From Bradyrhizobium sp. Ai1a-2 (GTDB taxonomy: Bacteria; Pseudomonadota; Alphaproteobacteria; Rhizobiales; Xanthobacteraceae): 64,000 nt of DNA. The notes under the pieces are model-generated. The model was not told where the DNA came from. It ran no database searches and saw nothing but the letters and a program-made list of their open reading frames with translations. The DNA is taken from assembly GCF_000426245.1 (NCBI RefSeq), contig NZ_AUEZ01000003.1, positions 153,989-217,988 on the forward strand, read 5' to 3'. Made by a program: the position numbers and the translations under genes. This document shows positions 29,179-37,651 of the stretch, piece after piece. Position 1 is the stretch's first letter, and every line of letters begins with the position of its first letter.

Positions 29179-29566
29179 GGTGCTGCTCCTTGCCGCCGAT
29201 CGCGGTCGCAAGAATTGCGTCTGTCGGCACTCACTATAAGCGACCATCGGGACGATTGGGAGCGCGTCGGACTGCACCGTCGCGCGATTGTTACGCATGG
29301 TGAAGAGAAGCGGGCGGCTCACGTTGTCTGCAGTGCCGATCTCGGATACAATCCGAGGTGCCTACACGCCTTCTCCCTGCGCTCGGCACGCTCATTGCCG
29401 CTATCGCCAAGGCGAATGATTGTGTCGTCGTGACCGATAACGAAAAGGATTCTCGGATCGAACGAAAATCGACACACACCGGCGAATATAAACGCTGAGT
29501 TTATTTTTGTCCGGCGCAAACTGCTGCGAACATTTCGACCTTGAGCACATGCTAAAGGAGGCAAGA
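29179..29566. other. Gap between aminotransferase and secreted protein
   Basis: 388 bp. It includes the possible longer N-terminal part of the aminotransferase (to 29322). The rest carries no recognised gene; the last 80 bp are AT-rich and should hold the promoter of the gene at 29567. Confidence 0.5.
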
Positions 29567-30025
29567 ATGAAGACAGTGATTGCGTTATTGTCGACGATCT
29601 TCGTGCTGGTCGTACCTGCGAATGCCTATTCCAAGTCTGTTTTTGTTGCAAAAGTGCCCAGCGTTTGGCGCACGCCCAACGGGGCAGCGTTCCTGGAATT
29701 CCGTTCCAACCCTGATCTAAATCGCGCGTGGGTGTCAGCGACCCTCTGCGATAAATATGTTACTGGAGATTGGGCCGCGTCCCAGTGCAAACCATACAAC
29801 AGTTACAAAATTAGGGTTGCTGGCCTTGTCTACGATCGTTCATTAGGTGCAATTCGCCTTGGCAGGCACGTGTGCGCATGGGTGGAAGATGGGCTTGTGA
29901 AGCCGATCTATCGGCAGACGGGCCAGTGCAAGCTCAACATAGGCACGGTTCGTAGCGACTACACTGACGGATTTGAAACGTACTGGCGACCGATGGATGT
30001 GATCACCATCCAACTAGCGAACTAA
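29567..30025 (+). CDS. Secreted protein of unknown function
   Basis: 152 aa, ATG 29567 with AAAGGAGG 6 nt upstream, which overrides an upstream in-frame start. Signal peptide MKTVIALLSTIFVLVVPANA. The mature protein is about 130 residues with four Cys (LCDKY, QCKPY, VCAWV, QCKLN) that suggest two disulfides, and Trp/Tyr-rich strands. I do not recognise the family. Base composition is more AT-rich than the neighbouring core genes. Confidence 0.75.
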   Translation: MKTVIALLSTIFVLVVPANAYSKSVFVAKVPSVWRTPNGAAFLEFRSNPDLNRAWVSATLCDKYVTGDWAASQCKPYNSYKIRVAGLVYDRSLGAIRLGRHVCAWVEDGLVKPIYRQTGQCKLNIGTVRSDYTDGFETYWRPMDVITIQLAN

Positions 30026-30396
30026 ATGACGAACCCGGCAGATAGGCAGAGCGGCGCGCCTTGATTCCAGGGCGCGTCCCTCAATATCGCAAGCATCCTC
30101 GGCGAGGCGGTGCGGCAGAACTGGCCTGATGCGCACGGCATCTTGCGGGAATGCTGTCTGTGGGGCGTGCAGCGGCTCGTCGATCCGCACGGACCTCCGA
30201 CCTCAGCGATCCCCGGCATCGGTGCGGTGACCGCGACCGCGAATCCTGCCAAATACTTCGGGTTCTCGCCTTGCAAGCGTGCGAGAATGAGGTAACCTCA
30301 ACCACAGCGAGTATTGGTCAGTCGTGCTGACGATCAATCCTGGCGCGTTATTTCATTTTTCATGTTAGTCGCGAATTCATTTTTGGAGCAAGCCAG
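30026..30396. other. 371-bp gap without a recognised gene
   Basis: A GC-rich block at about 30060-30295 can be translated as RQNWPDAHGILREC...AIPGIGAVTATANP without stops, but it lacks a start context and I cannot place it in a family. It may be a gene remnant. The last 70 bp are AT-rich and precede the subtilase. Confidence 0.4.
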
Positions 30397-31827
30397 ATGT
30401 CGAGATCCAGCATCGAAGATACATTGGCCGCGATCGGGTATGTGAAGGTAATAGCCAAGCTGAACGACACACAAGCGGCCGCAGCGATGGCTCCGCACAT
30501 CGAAGACAACATTGCAAACTATTTTATGGTACCAGACGAGGCGCAAGCGGAAAGCCTTGCGCTGGTCGCGCGCCGCTCCGCAGGCCGCAAGCTCAAGCGT
30601 CCGGGGGACGTCGGCGTGCGCCGTGTGCGCATCTATCGTCATCTTGGCCTGGCCGTAGGCTATATCAATTCAGGCGGACTTGCCTCACTGGAAGCCGATC
30701 CACAGGTTGGCAAGATCGACAAGGCGCCAGAGCTCAGCCTCATTCGGCCGGTTGTTGCCGAGCCGGGCAGGCTCGGGACGGGGCCCACTTGGGGCATCAA
30801 GCGGCTGAAAGCTGATCGGCTTTGGAATGCCGGCTTCACCGGCAAGGGTGTGCTGGTTGGTCATCTCGATACCGGGGTGGACGGTACTCATCCCGCCCTG
30901 AACGGCGCGATCGCAAAGTTTGCCGAATTCGATATGGCAGGCGATCAGGTTCCGGGCGCACAGCCGCGCGACAGCGACGAACACGGCACCCACACGGCGG
31001 GCACGATCGCCGGCCGTGCCGTGTCGAGGGGCCGGTTCGGAGTTGCGCCTGAAGCCCAACTCGCAAGCGCCATGGTGATCGAAGGAGGCCAGGTGGTCGA
31101 TCGGATCCTGGCCGGAATGGATTGGGTGATCGGCGAGGGGGTTCGCATCTTGAGCATGTCGCTGGGCCTCCGCGGCTTCACGCCCGCGTTCCAGACCGTT
31201 GTCGACTCGCTGCGGGCCGCCAATGTCCTTCCCGTCTTCGCTGTCGGCAATGAAGGCCCTAACACCAGCCGATCGCCGGGCAACTATGCGAATGTTCTAT
31301 CCGTCGGCGCGATGGACTCAGACGATCAGGTAGCAGACTTCTCCAGCAGCCAGCGATTCAATCGGCCAATCAATCCGCTGTGTCCTGCGCTGGTGGCGCC
31401 TGGCGTGGATATTCTGTCTTGCGTCCCGGGCGCAAAATACAAGACCATGGACGGCAGTTCGATGGCAACGCCGCACGTCGCAGGCCTTGCGGCGCTATTG
31501 TTGCAGGCTCAGCCGACTGCAACGGCGGCTCAAATCGAGTCGGCGATCGTCGGTTCCTGCACGCGCCCGGCCAGCATGCCCGAGCCCCGCGCCAACCTTG
31601 GTGTCCCCGACGCTGTGCGCGCTTTCCAGCTTCTGACCGGAACCCAGCTGCCGGCCGGTCTCACTGTCGGCACGACGCCGCGACGTGCCGTTCCCAAGCG
31701 ATCGGTTGGCAGGCAAGCACCGCGCCGCGTGGTCGCACACAGAGCCAAAAAGGCCGCGCGCCGGCCCAAGGTGGCCGCATCGGGCGGCTCCAAGCGAAAA
31801 GCAGCTCGCAAATCCCGAAAGGGTTAG
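30397..31827 (+). CDS. Intracellular subtilisin-like serine protease (S8)
   Basis: 476 aa. N-terminal about 110 residues resemble an I9-type prodomain. The protease domain carries the full triad and oxyanion Asn: D158 in GHLDTGVDGTHP, H196 in DEHGTHTAGT, VGNEGP, and S355 in GSSMATPHVAG. The C-terminal 50 residues are strongly basic (KRSVGRQAPRR, AKKAARRPK, KRKAARKSRKG), suggesting nucleic-acid or membrane binding. No signal peptide or Tat motif is present, unlike secreted subtilases. A 120-aa protein with an I9-like fold follows 113 bp downstream and may be its inhibitor. Confidence 0.93.
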   Translation: MSRSSIEDTLAAIGYVKVIAKLNDTQAAAAMAPHIEDNIANYFMVPDEAQAESLALVARRSAGRKLKRPGDVGVRRVRIYRHLGLAVGYINSGGLASLEADPQVGKIDKAPELSLIRPVVAEPGRLGTGPTWGIKRLKADRLWNAGFTGKGVLVGHLDTGVDGTHPALNGAIAKFAEFDMAGDQVPGAQPRDSDEHGTHTAGTIAGRAVSRGRFGVAPEAQLASAMVIEGGQVVDRILAGMDWVIGEGVRILSMSLGLRGFTPAFQTVVDSLRAANVLPVFAVGNEGPNTSRSPGNYANVLSVGAMDSDDQVADFSSSQRFNRPINPLCPALVAPGVDILSCVPGAKYKTMDGSSMATPHVAGLAALLLQAQPTATAAQIESAIVGSCTRPASMPEPRANLGVPDAVRAFQLLTGTQLPAGLTVGTTPRRAVPKRSVGRQAPRRVVAHRAKKAARRPKVAASGGSKRKAARKSRKG

Positions 31828-31859
31828 GCGGCAGGGACGAGGACCCAAGACAGGAGCGT

Positions 31860-31906
31860 CGCCGAGGAGCTTAATCCTCGGCGAGCGCTTATATATGCTT
31901 ATATAT
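31860..31906 (+). promoter_or_regulatory. Hairpin and 10-bp tandem repeat between subtilase and putative inhibitor
   Basis: A perfect 9-bp stem CGCCGAGGA / TCCTCGGCG (31860-31883) with a 6-nt loop lies 33 bp after the subtilase stop and has no T tract. It is followed by two tandem copies of GCTTATATAT (31887-31906), which could be a -10-like region or operator for the next gene. Together they could set the ratio between protease and inhibitor. Confidence 0.45.
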
Positions 31907-31940
31907 ACGGAGGTGAGACGTCACGACACAGGAGGTGGTG

Positions 31941-32303
31941 ATGAATGACGAGACCAAGGCCTCGCCCGAATGGGAGCCTGAGGCTGTCGTCAAGCGCTTG
32001 CGCCAGACGACGTCGCCGGGGCAACCCTCGGCGGTTCAGGTCTTCCTGACCGATGAAGTTCCGGCGAGCGAGTTGCCGGAGAAAGCGAAGGAAATCGTCA
32101 CGCAAGCACGCGAAAGCCTCAATCTCCCACCGGAAGCGGTCAAGCTTGGGAAGGTGTTTCGGTCCGCAAAATCCTTTTCGCTTTCGACCGAGGTGCCTGA
32201 GGTCTTCGATGCGATAGCGAAACGAGGTGAAGTCAAGTCGATCCTGGAATCGGTGCAGCCGGATATCCTGCCGAAGCCGAAGAACGTGAAGGACGTGCCT
32301 TAG
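31941..32303 (+). CDS. Putative I9-like protease inhibitor/chaperone
   Basis: 120 aa, ATG 31941 with GGAGG 5 nt upstream. No signal peptide. The layout SAVQVFLTDEV - helix - KLGKVFRSAKSFSLSTEVP - EVFDAIAKRGEVKSILESVQPD resembles subtilisin prodomain/inhibitor I9 folds, in which a C-terminal strand after the last helix (VKSILE) pairs with the protease. It stands alone, right behind a cytoplasmic subtilase gene, so a protease-inhibitor pair is plausible. Similarity is by pattern only. Confidence 0.65.
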   Translation: MNDETKASPEWEPEAVVKRLRQTTSPGQPSAVQVFLTDEVPASELPEKAKEIVTQARESLNLPPEAVKLGKVFRSAKSFSLSTEVPEVFDAIAKRGEVKSILESVQPDILPKPKNVKDVP

Positions 32304-32389
32304 AAACGGGTAGGGCGATCTGCTGCCTGCAAGTCGCCCAAGGGGTGCGGCAGCGCTTTCATGGAGCTGACCGCCCCCAAATGTGCCAG

Positions 32390-34267
32390 TCAGAACGAGA
32401 TCTTTAGCCCGCCCGTGCCGAAGAAATCATCGCCACCTTGACGGGCAAAAGAGCGCGACACATTGGCGGTGAATGATACGTTGCTCAACACCGGCGCGAC
32501 GACGCCGGCGGTCACGCGCCCATACACGTCCTGCGACGCGCCATTCGGGATATTCCAGTTGTTGACGATCAGCGGCGCAGATGTCGCGCCGAACTGAACC
32601 ATGCGGCCGTTGCCGATGAAGTCATCCTCTGCCGTCAGATTGAGATAGGGGTTGATGATCTGTCGATTGATGGTGAACGGCGTGCGGATCTGCATGCCGA
32701 TGCTGCCGATCAGCGCCTCCTCGGTCTGCCGGCCGACGTTGAGAGTCAGCACGGGATCGCCCGACTCCGTATAACCGTTTACCCGCGCGCGGGCGTAGGT
32801 GAGGCCACCGATCGGACCGAGCTGGATTGATTCGACGTCGAACAGGTAGCCGGTCTTGCCGCCGACCACGAAGGTCGATCCGTCGGGATTCGAGGTGATG
32901 GTGTCGACCACGCCGAACCGCGCGTTGCGATAGTCCTGATGACCAATGGTGGCGAGCCCCTGGGCGAAGAAGTGCTCATCCGCCCAGCCACCGTAGATAC
33001 CCAACTGATAGGAATTCGCTTCGGTGGTACCGGCGTTATTGAACAGATGCGCCTTCGGATTCGAATAGTCGAACGCCGCCCCGATAAAGGAATTGGCGCT
33101 GATGCGATACTCGACCCCGATCGTGCCGCCGACGCTATCCAGCCTGAAGCCGTCGGAGGCGACCGTTGCCTGCCGGTCGCTGACGCCGCCATTGCCTTGC
33201 ATGTAGAACGACCATGGGCCGACGAGGGAGAGCGGCCGCGCCTTCGTATATGGCGTCCGCGCGTTAGCCGCGTAAGCGTCCGCGGCCGGCACCGCATATT
33301 CATAACTCTCGCGGAACAGATCGAGCCTGCCGAACAGCGTGGAGGCGAAGCCCATCGCCGATATCTGGCCAATGTCTCCCTGCGGAGCGATGGTGAGCGG
33401 CGCGTTGAGCCGGTTGACGATATATTCGCCGAGCACGGCAAAGCCGTGCGATGTCAGATGCAGATTGTCGACATAGAACAGAAACTGGTTCTGCAGCGCA
33501 GGATTGCCGATGCATGCCACCGTACATGCACCCACGTTCGCAAAAACGTAGCGCCCGGGGTTGGCCTTGACGAGGCTTTCGAGCAATCCGATGTCGATGA
33601 ATTCGACCCGGACACCCGAGCGGGCTACGTTCGCCAGCGCGATCTGCATGAGGTTGTTGTAGGTCTGGCTGAAGGCTGAGCCAATGGGCGCATTGGGATT
33701 GCCGGCCGCTTCCGGAGCCGCACTGACGTCACCGACGTTGAACACGATGGTGCGGGCACCGGCACCCACCATCGCATTGATGCCGTCCATCGTCTGTTCG
33801 GCGCTGGTTGCGGCTGCCGTGGGAACGCCGGCGAGGGTGCCGCCACCCTGATAATAATCCCGCGCATCGTTTCCGCCGATATTCATTTCGACGAGATCGG
33901 ACGGTGCGAAGGTCTGGCCGGAGGCCAGGAAGCTCTGCCATTGCTGCGTAAAGCCGGGAGCACCGGGAACCGTGTCGTTGAACGCGCCACTCGTCGCGCC
34001 ACCAACCGCGTGGTTGTTTTGCGGAATGCCGAGCAGGGCCGACGTCGTGTCGATATAGTTGGTGCCGCCGCTGAAACGCCCGGTCGGATAAAGCGGAAGC
34101 TGTCCTAAGCCTCCGGTGAGCCTGAAAAGATTTCCGATGTCCGCGTAGCTGTCGCCAAATGCCTGAATTCGCGTGAATGCGACCTGCGCATTCGCTTCAC
34201 CACTGGTGAACGGAAGCGCTGCTTCTGCCAAAAACAGCGCCCCGCAAATCATTGTGGCTCTGTGCAT
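32390..34267 (-). CDS. Autotransporter GDSL-family esterase
   Basis: 625 aa, ATG 34267 with GGGAG 8 nt upstream. Signal peptide (MICGALFLAEAALPF... to ANA), SGNH/GDSL hydrolase with block I AFGDSYADIGN (S40), GGND block III and DNLHLTSHG block V (Asp-His). The last about 270 residues form an autotransporter beta-barrel ending in Phe (GGLKISF). Surface-displayed lipase/esterase like EstA. The gene stands alone, convergent with the putative inhibitor gene. Confidence 0.93.
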   Translation of the reverse strand: MHRATMICGALFLAEAALPFTSGEANAQVAFTRIQAFGDSYADIGNLFRLTGGLGQLPLYPTGRFSGGTNYIDTTSALLGIPQNNHAVGGATSGAFNDTVPGAPGFTQQWQSFLASGQTFAPSDLVEMNIGGNDARDYYQGGGTLAGVPTAAATSAEQTMDGINAMVGAGARTIVFNVGDVSAAPEAAGNPNAPIGSAFSQTYNNLMQIALANVARSGVRVEFIDIGLLESLVKANPGRYVFANVGACTVACIGNPALQNQFLFYVDNLHLTSHGFAVLGEYIVNRLNAPLTIAPQGDIGQISAMGFASTLFGRLDLFRESYEYAVPAADAYAANARTPYTKARPLSLVGPWSFYMQGNGGVSDRQATVASDGFRLDSVGGTIGVEYRISANSFIGAAFDYSNPKAHLFNNAGTTEANSYQLGIYGGWADEHFFAQGLATIGHQDYRNARFGVVDTITSNPDGSTFVVGGKTGYLFDVESIQLGPIGGLTYARARVNGYTESGDPVLTLNVGRQTEEALIGSIGMQIRTPFTINRQIINPYLNLTAEDDFIGNGRMVQFGATSAPLIVNNWNIPNGASQDVYGRVTAGVVAPVLSNVSFTANVSRSFARQGGDDFFGTGGLKISF

Positions 34268-34446
34268 GGAACGCACTCCCAGATCGCCAGAACTTCATGG
34301 GTGAGGAGGAAAGTGCTGCCATGCGTCGATACCATATTTCGACGTCACGCGGTCGGCCGACCATGCTCACAAGTTATGAGCTTCGCGCGACGATGTGGTC
34401 ACGATGTCGTCAACCTCATCGCGCCCTCGATGCCGAGGTCGTCTAG

Positions 34447-34836
34447 TTATTTGGTGTCAGGCACCCAGGTGGTGCTCGCCTTGTCGTACTTGAACCCCCG
34501 GGCACTCTTCAAATCGTCCTTCGTTTCATTGAGGGTAAGCCACCATTTGTCGTCTTTCTTCGTTTTCTTGACTGCCGAGTAGGGGACAATCACGTTCTTC
34601 TCTCCGGCTCCAAGAAATCCTCCCACGCCGATCACAAGGCCGGTGACCTTACCCGCGTTGTCCACCAGCACGTCATCTATGTCGCCAATCTTGGATTCCT
34701 TCGGATCATAAACTGCCTGCTTGTAATAGTTCGTCACTGTCCAACTTTCTGCCGGCGCGCTTGACATCGTTTCGACGGCACTCGCGCCAGAGATCAAACT
34801 AACGGCCACAGCGCATCCAGCCAAAAGCTTCTTCAT
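34447..34836 (-). CDS. Secreted PRC-barrel domain protein
   Basis: 129 aa, ATG 34836 with GGAGGAG upstream. Signal peptide MKKLLAGCAVAVSLISGASA, then a PRC barrel: ESKIGDIDDVLVDNAGKVTGLVIGVGGFLG and EKNVIVPYSAVK. Such small periplasmic PRC proteins are common and multi-copy in rhizobia; function unclear, often stress-linked. A 507-bp gap precedes it. Confidence 0.88.
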   Translation of the reverse strand: MKKLLAGCAVAVSLISGASAVETMSSAPAESWTVTNYYKQAVYDPKESKIGDIDDVLVDNAGKVTGLVIGVGGFLGAGEKNVIVPYSAVKKTKKDDKWWLTLNETKDDLKSARGFKYDKASTTWVPDTK

Positions 34837-35343
34837 ATGCTCCTCCAAGGTGGTTGTTGGACACATGCAACTAGAAAACGGTGGCGATGTTCCTCGATGA
34901 ATCATCGTAGCGCTTCATGTCCGGACCCGAATGTTCAAGAAGATACATTTGAGGCCGACCGCTTTCGCTCGCCTGCTATCTGGAGGGTGTCATCCGCATG
35001 CAGTGTGGCGATCGCCAAGCGCCATCGTCGTTGATCGCCTCGACCTTGGAGCCGTCCGGCATCTCTCGCGCAATAGGTTGCAAGCCAACGGCCCCAGCTC
35101 GATTAAGAGCTGGGGCCTATCGCGGCGCTCTTGGTTGCCGGACCCGCCAGCTAGTGCCGGAATCAGGCTGCTTCATCTTGCGCCAACTTTTGTTTGGCCT
35201 CTGTGCACTTTTGAACAAATGGTCGCACGGAAATTGCTGCTCTTGATGTCGCCAGCCTCGGAGCGCGGATGCAGGTTTGTACAGTCTAGGAACGCTGGCA
35301 CGCGCCAGCGGTTGATGCGCCTCTAGCCCGAAAGGACAGTTGC
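34837..35343. other. 507-bp gap without a recognised gene
   Basis: Short reading frames occur on both strands but none shows a start context, signal peptide or known motif. The one clear structure is the hairpin at 35090-35117. Confidence 0.5.
35090..35117. terminator. Strong hairpin, possible terminator
   Basis: Perfect 11-bp stem GGCCCCAGCTC (35090-35100) / GAGCTGGGGCC (35107-35117) with loop GATTAA. No T tract on either side, so it may be a Rho-independent-like structure, an RNA-stabilising stem, or the 3' end of an unrecognised small RNA. Confidence 0.4.
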
Positions 35344-35622
35344 ATGAAGTTAGCTACGATGGGTTTGGCGGCCGCGCTTGCGTTTTCGACCTCGATTGCG
35401 TTCGCTCAGGGAGGCGGCGGTGGTGGTGGTGCTGGAGGCGCGAGCGGCGGTTCGGCCGGGGGACCTGCCGGCTCATCGGCTGCCGGCAGGGGCGGCGCCA
35501 ACCCGGCCGCGCACAGTTCGACGCCGTCCACCAAAGAACCGAGTTCGCAGGGAGCAGGCACTGCCGGTGCCGTAGACAAGAAAGGTCAAGGGGCGTCACC
35601 GGGTGGCACTATGAAAAAATAG
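35344..35622 (+). CDS. Secreted Gly/Ala/Ser-rich small protein
   Basis: 92 aa, ATG 35344 with AAAGGA upstream. Signal peptide MKLATMGLAAALAFSTSIAFAQ. The mature region opens with a polyglycine run and continues low-complexity Gly/Ala/Ser, ending GGTMKK. Probably disordered or surface-associated. No function can be assigned. Confidence 0.7.
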   Translation: MKLATMGLAAALAFSTSIAFAQGGGGGGGAGGASGGSAGGPAGSSAAGRGGANPAAHSSTPSTKEPSSQGAGTAGAVDKKGQGASPGGTMKK

Positions 35623-35662
35623 GTCGCCCGTTGCTGCGGGCCTACTTGCGAGTGCCGATCTC

Positions 35663-35968
35663 ATGCAAATCACAAAACTGCCTATGCGGCTTCTTCTCAC
35701 GCTACTGTGCCTCGGTATCTGCAGTTCGATCGCCGCGGCTCAGCCGCGAAACGACGAGAAAAAACCTGATGACTCTCAATGGAGCACAGGTCGAACGGTT
35801 TTGCCCGATAACAGGGGACAACTGCAGCCCCAGGGTTGGACTGGCCCTCTTGACACCGAATCCGCTGGCGCACCGGCTGAAAGTCCGCAAGGCGGCACGC
35901 CGCCGCCGATGCAGCCTGCACCCGGCGGGGCATCGAAGACCATTGTCGATCCCAATCCGCCCCACTGA
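35663..35968 (+). CDS. Secreted Pro/Gln-rich small protein
   Basis: 101 aa. Signal peptide (MRLLLTLLCLGICSSIAAAQ; ATG 35684 is an alternative start to 35663), then a polar, Pro-rich disordered stretch ending KTIVDPNPPH. Lies 40 bp after the previous small secreted gene on the same strand. Unknown function. Confidence 0.6.
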   Translation: MQITKLPMRLLLTLLCLGICSSIAAAQPRNDEKKPDDSQWSTGRTVLPDNRGQLQPQGWTGPLDTESAGAPAESPQGGTPPPMQPAPGGASKTIVDPNPPH

Positions 35969-35971
35969 TTT

Positions 35972-36196
35972 TCAGGCGTCCAGGGATCCACCTCGCCCGG
36001 ATGCGGACCGATCATCACCTGGACTAAGAGAAGAGGTTGCGACGGCTTCTTCCAGTTCCTTGACGAGCGCTCGGTGGTGTTCAGCGAGCTTGGCAAACAA
36101 TGCTTTCTTCGTCGCATTGGTCGCAAGCTTGCTGATTAATTCGCACTCCTCGGCTTCATTCCGAAGCCTCTCCAGGTGCGCCCGCATGTCTTTCAT
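35972..36196 (-). CDS. Small helical protein (rhizobial type)
   Basis: 74 aa, ATG 36196. Helical: LERLRNEAEECELISKLA, KKALFAKLAEHHRALVKELEEA. This resembles a family of short rhizobial proteins with an Arg/Glu helix followed by an aromatic-capped helix; none has a known function. Its ATG overlaps the stop of the preceding gene by ATGA, a good sign that both are real. Confidence 0.6.
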   Translation of the reverse strand: MKDMRAHLERLRNEAEECELISKLATNATKKALFAKLAEHHRALVKELEEAVATSSLSPGDDRSASGRGGSLDA

Positions 36197-36393
36197 TTTG
36201 GCGCGCCCAAACTTAGAGCGACACTCAGCTCGGCGGCCTGCTCGATTTGCCGCGCTTGGCGGAGAAGCTTCTCCCGCTCGGCGCCCGGTGACAGATTTCT
36301 GGCGCGCGTACGCGCCCGTTGCGCCGAGCTGATCAGTCGCTCGTGCAATGACCCGATCGCCTTGGATCGATTGCGCTTTCGTTTGCTGCCCAT
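36193..36393 (-). CDS. Small basic helical protein (rhizobial type)
   Basis: 66 aa, ATG 36393. Basic N-terminus MGSKRKRNRSK, then SLHERLISSAQRARTRARNLSPGAEREKLLRQARQIEQAAEL, a pattern common to many short rhizobial proteins (RAR..A..LPPG.ER..LL..AR). Overlaps the next small gene by ATGA. Function unknown; the basic N-terminus could bind nucleic acid. Confidence 0.65.
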   Translation of the reverse strand: MGSKRKRNRSKAIGSLHERLISSAQRARTRARNLSPGAEREKLLRQARQIEQAAELSVALSLGAPK

Positions 36394-36722
36394 ACCGAGA
36401 GCTTAGCCTCGCTCTGCCAGCGTACATTCAACTATGTAAAGACCCTGCACACGACGCGTTGATGAATTTCTGCCGAGGAGAACGGGCCCCGGCGTCGACG
36501 CCACTATCGCGCCGGGCCGGGGCGCGAACCCGGCTTAACATAGGTTGCGACCGTAGGCGGCGGATTCACATAATCTCTGCGCAGCCAAGGCCTGGTCGAT
36601 CGGTGACCACCCTGATCCCGCTTGGTGAGGCCCGGTGGTGTCCCCGCCGGGCCTCTTCATTTCAGCCGGCTTAGCTGCATAGGTAGAGCGCCGAGCTGCG
36701 CGGGCAGGGCCGCTGCATGAGC
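36394..36722. other. 329-bp gap with hairpins
   Basis: GC-rich, no recognised gene. It contains GC-rich inverted repeats around 36486-36531 and a stem AGGCCCGG (36628-36635) / CCGGGCCT (36647-36654) followed by TCTTCATTTC, which looks like a plus-strand terminator. A small RNA ending there is possible. Confidence 0.4.
36628..36664 (+). terminator. Terminator-like hairpin
   Basis: 8-bp GC-rich stem AGGCCCGG / CCGGGCCT with an 11-nt loop, followed by TCTTCATTTC. No annotated gene reads into it on the plus strand, so it may end a non-coding transcript. Confidence 0.4.
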
Positions 36723-37085
36723 TTAGGCCTCATCATTCGGCAGTACAGAGTCGAGTGTGTATTTGAGCGCTTCGGGGGTGCAGGGTTTAGTGAGAATGGG
36801 CGTTTCCTGGAAGCCGTCAGGCAAACCTGCCGGGCCGTAACCACTCAAGAAAAAGAAGGAAAGCCCTCGACCCTTAATTATCTCGGCAACAGGCCGCACG
36901 TTGTCGCCTTGCAAATTAATGTCGAGGATCGCGCAATCGTAATCCTCGATTTCTGCGAGGGACCGGCCCTGATCGACATTCCCAGCCTCGGCGACGACCC
37001 TGTGCCCGAGGCCCTCGATCATTTCGACAAGCATCATCCGAATGAGCGCTTCGTCTTCGACAATGAGTATTGATGACTGCCTCAT
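36723..37085 (-). CDS. Single-domain response regulator
   Basis: 120 aa, only a receiver domain. Seen: ILIVEDEALIRMM (acidic pair), phospho-acceptor D55 in CAILDINLQG, FLSGYG and the KP loop ILTKPCTPE. No output domain. This type in rhizobia relays phosphoryl groups or sequesters them from a distant kinase; no kinase gene is nearby. ATG 37085 has GGAGCGGGG upstream. Confidence 0.92.
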   Translation of the reverse strand: MRQSSILIVEDEALIRMMLVEMIEGLGHRVVAEAGNVDQGRSLAEIEDYDCAILDINLQGDNVRPVAEIIKGRGLSFFFLSGYGPAGLPDGFQETPILTKPCTPEALKYTLDSVLPNDEA

Positions 37086-37651
37086 ACCCCGCTCCGATGA
37101 CTGAGCCAACGAACGACAACGCCCGCCGGCAATAGCCAAAACGCTACAAAGTGCACAGAAGCGAAAAGTTCCCGGTCTGCTGCGGGAATATTAGGCATAT
37201 CCGGGAAAGGCTGTTTTGTAGCTGCACGCCGGCTTAGCTGCGGGATCGAGTGAGCCGGCTTAAAACACGCGCAGCTCCGGATCGGAGTCAAGCTTGCAAC
37301 TGATTCCGCGAGAGTCTCGATCACTGCAAAGATGTGATCGTCGTCGGACCAGGTCGGAAGTTTTCAAAAGGTTCGTCATCTTGTTTCACACGTAGCCAAA
37401 AGCCAGCAAGCGGTCACGCTCGGGCACTCAGGCCGTGTTTTAATCAGCCTCGTCGCGTGGCGCCGTGCAGAGTCAACTGTGGGCGTCGACGCAGCCGCGT
37501 GCGATTGATCCCGGTCCAGGGCGCATCCAATCGGAGTCAGGAGAAAACCGCAGCGGCTTCAAGGCGTAGAAGAATCGTTCTCAAAGTCCGGTGCCGACTC
37601 TCAAGCGTGGCTCGGTAACTTAACGAGCTTACACAGCAAAGCAGGGCCAAC
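37086..37651. other. 566-bp gap without a recognised gene
   Basis: Lies upstream of both the response regulator (minus) and the catalase-family gene (plus). I see no open frame with a good start, no clear repeat and no RNA gene. Promoters for both neighbours must lie here. Confidence 0.45.

Noticed and set aside
30022..30300. Short frames on both strands between the secreted protein and the subtilase
   Set aside because: No start signal or family; reported only as a gap that may contain a remnant.
34447..35622. PRC-barrel and Gly-rich secreted genes considered as one secretion-linked operon
   Set aside because: They are on opposite strands and separated by 507 bp with a strong hairpin.
37082..37324. 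80-codon minus-strand frame upstream of the response regulator
   Set aside because: No start context, mixed composition, overlaps the regulator start region.
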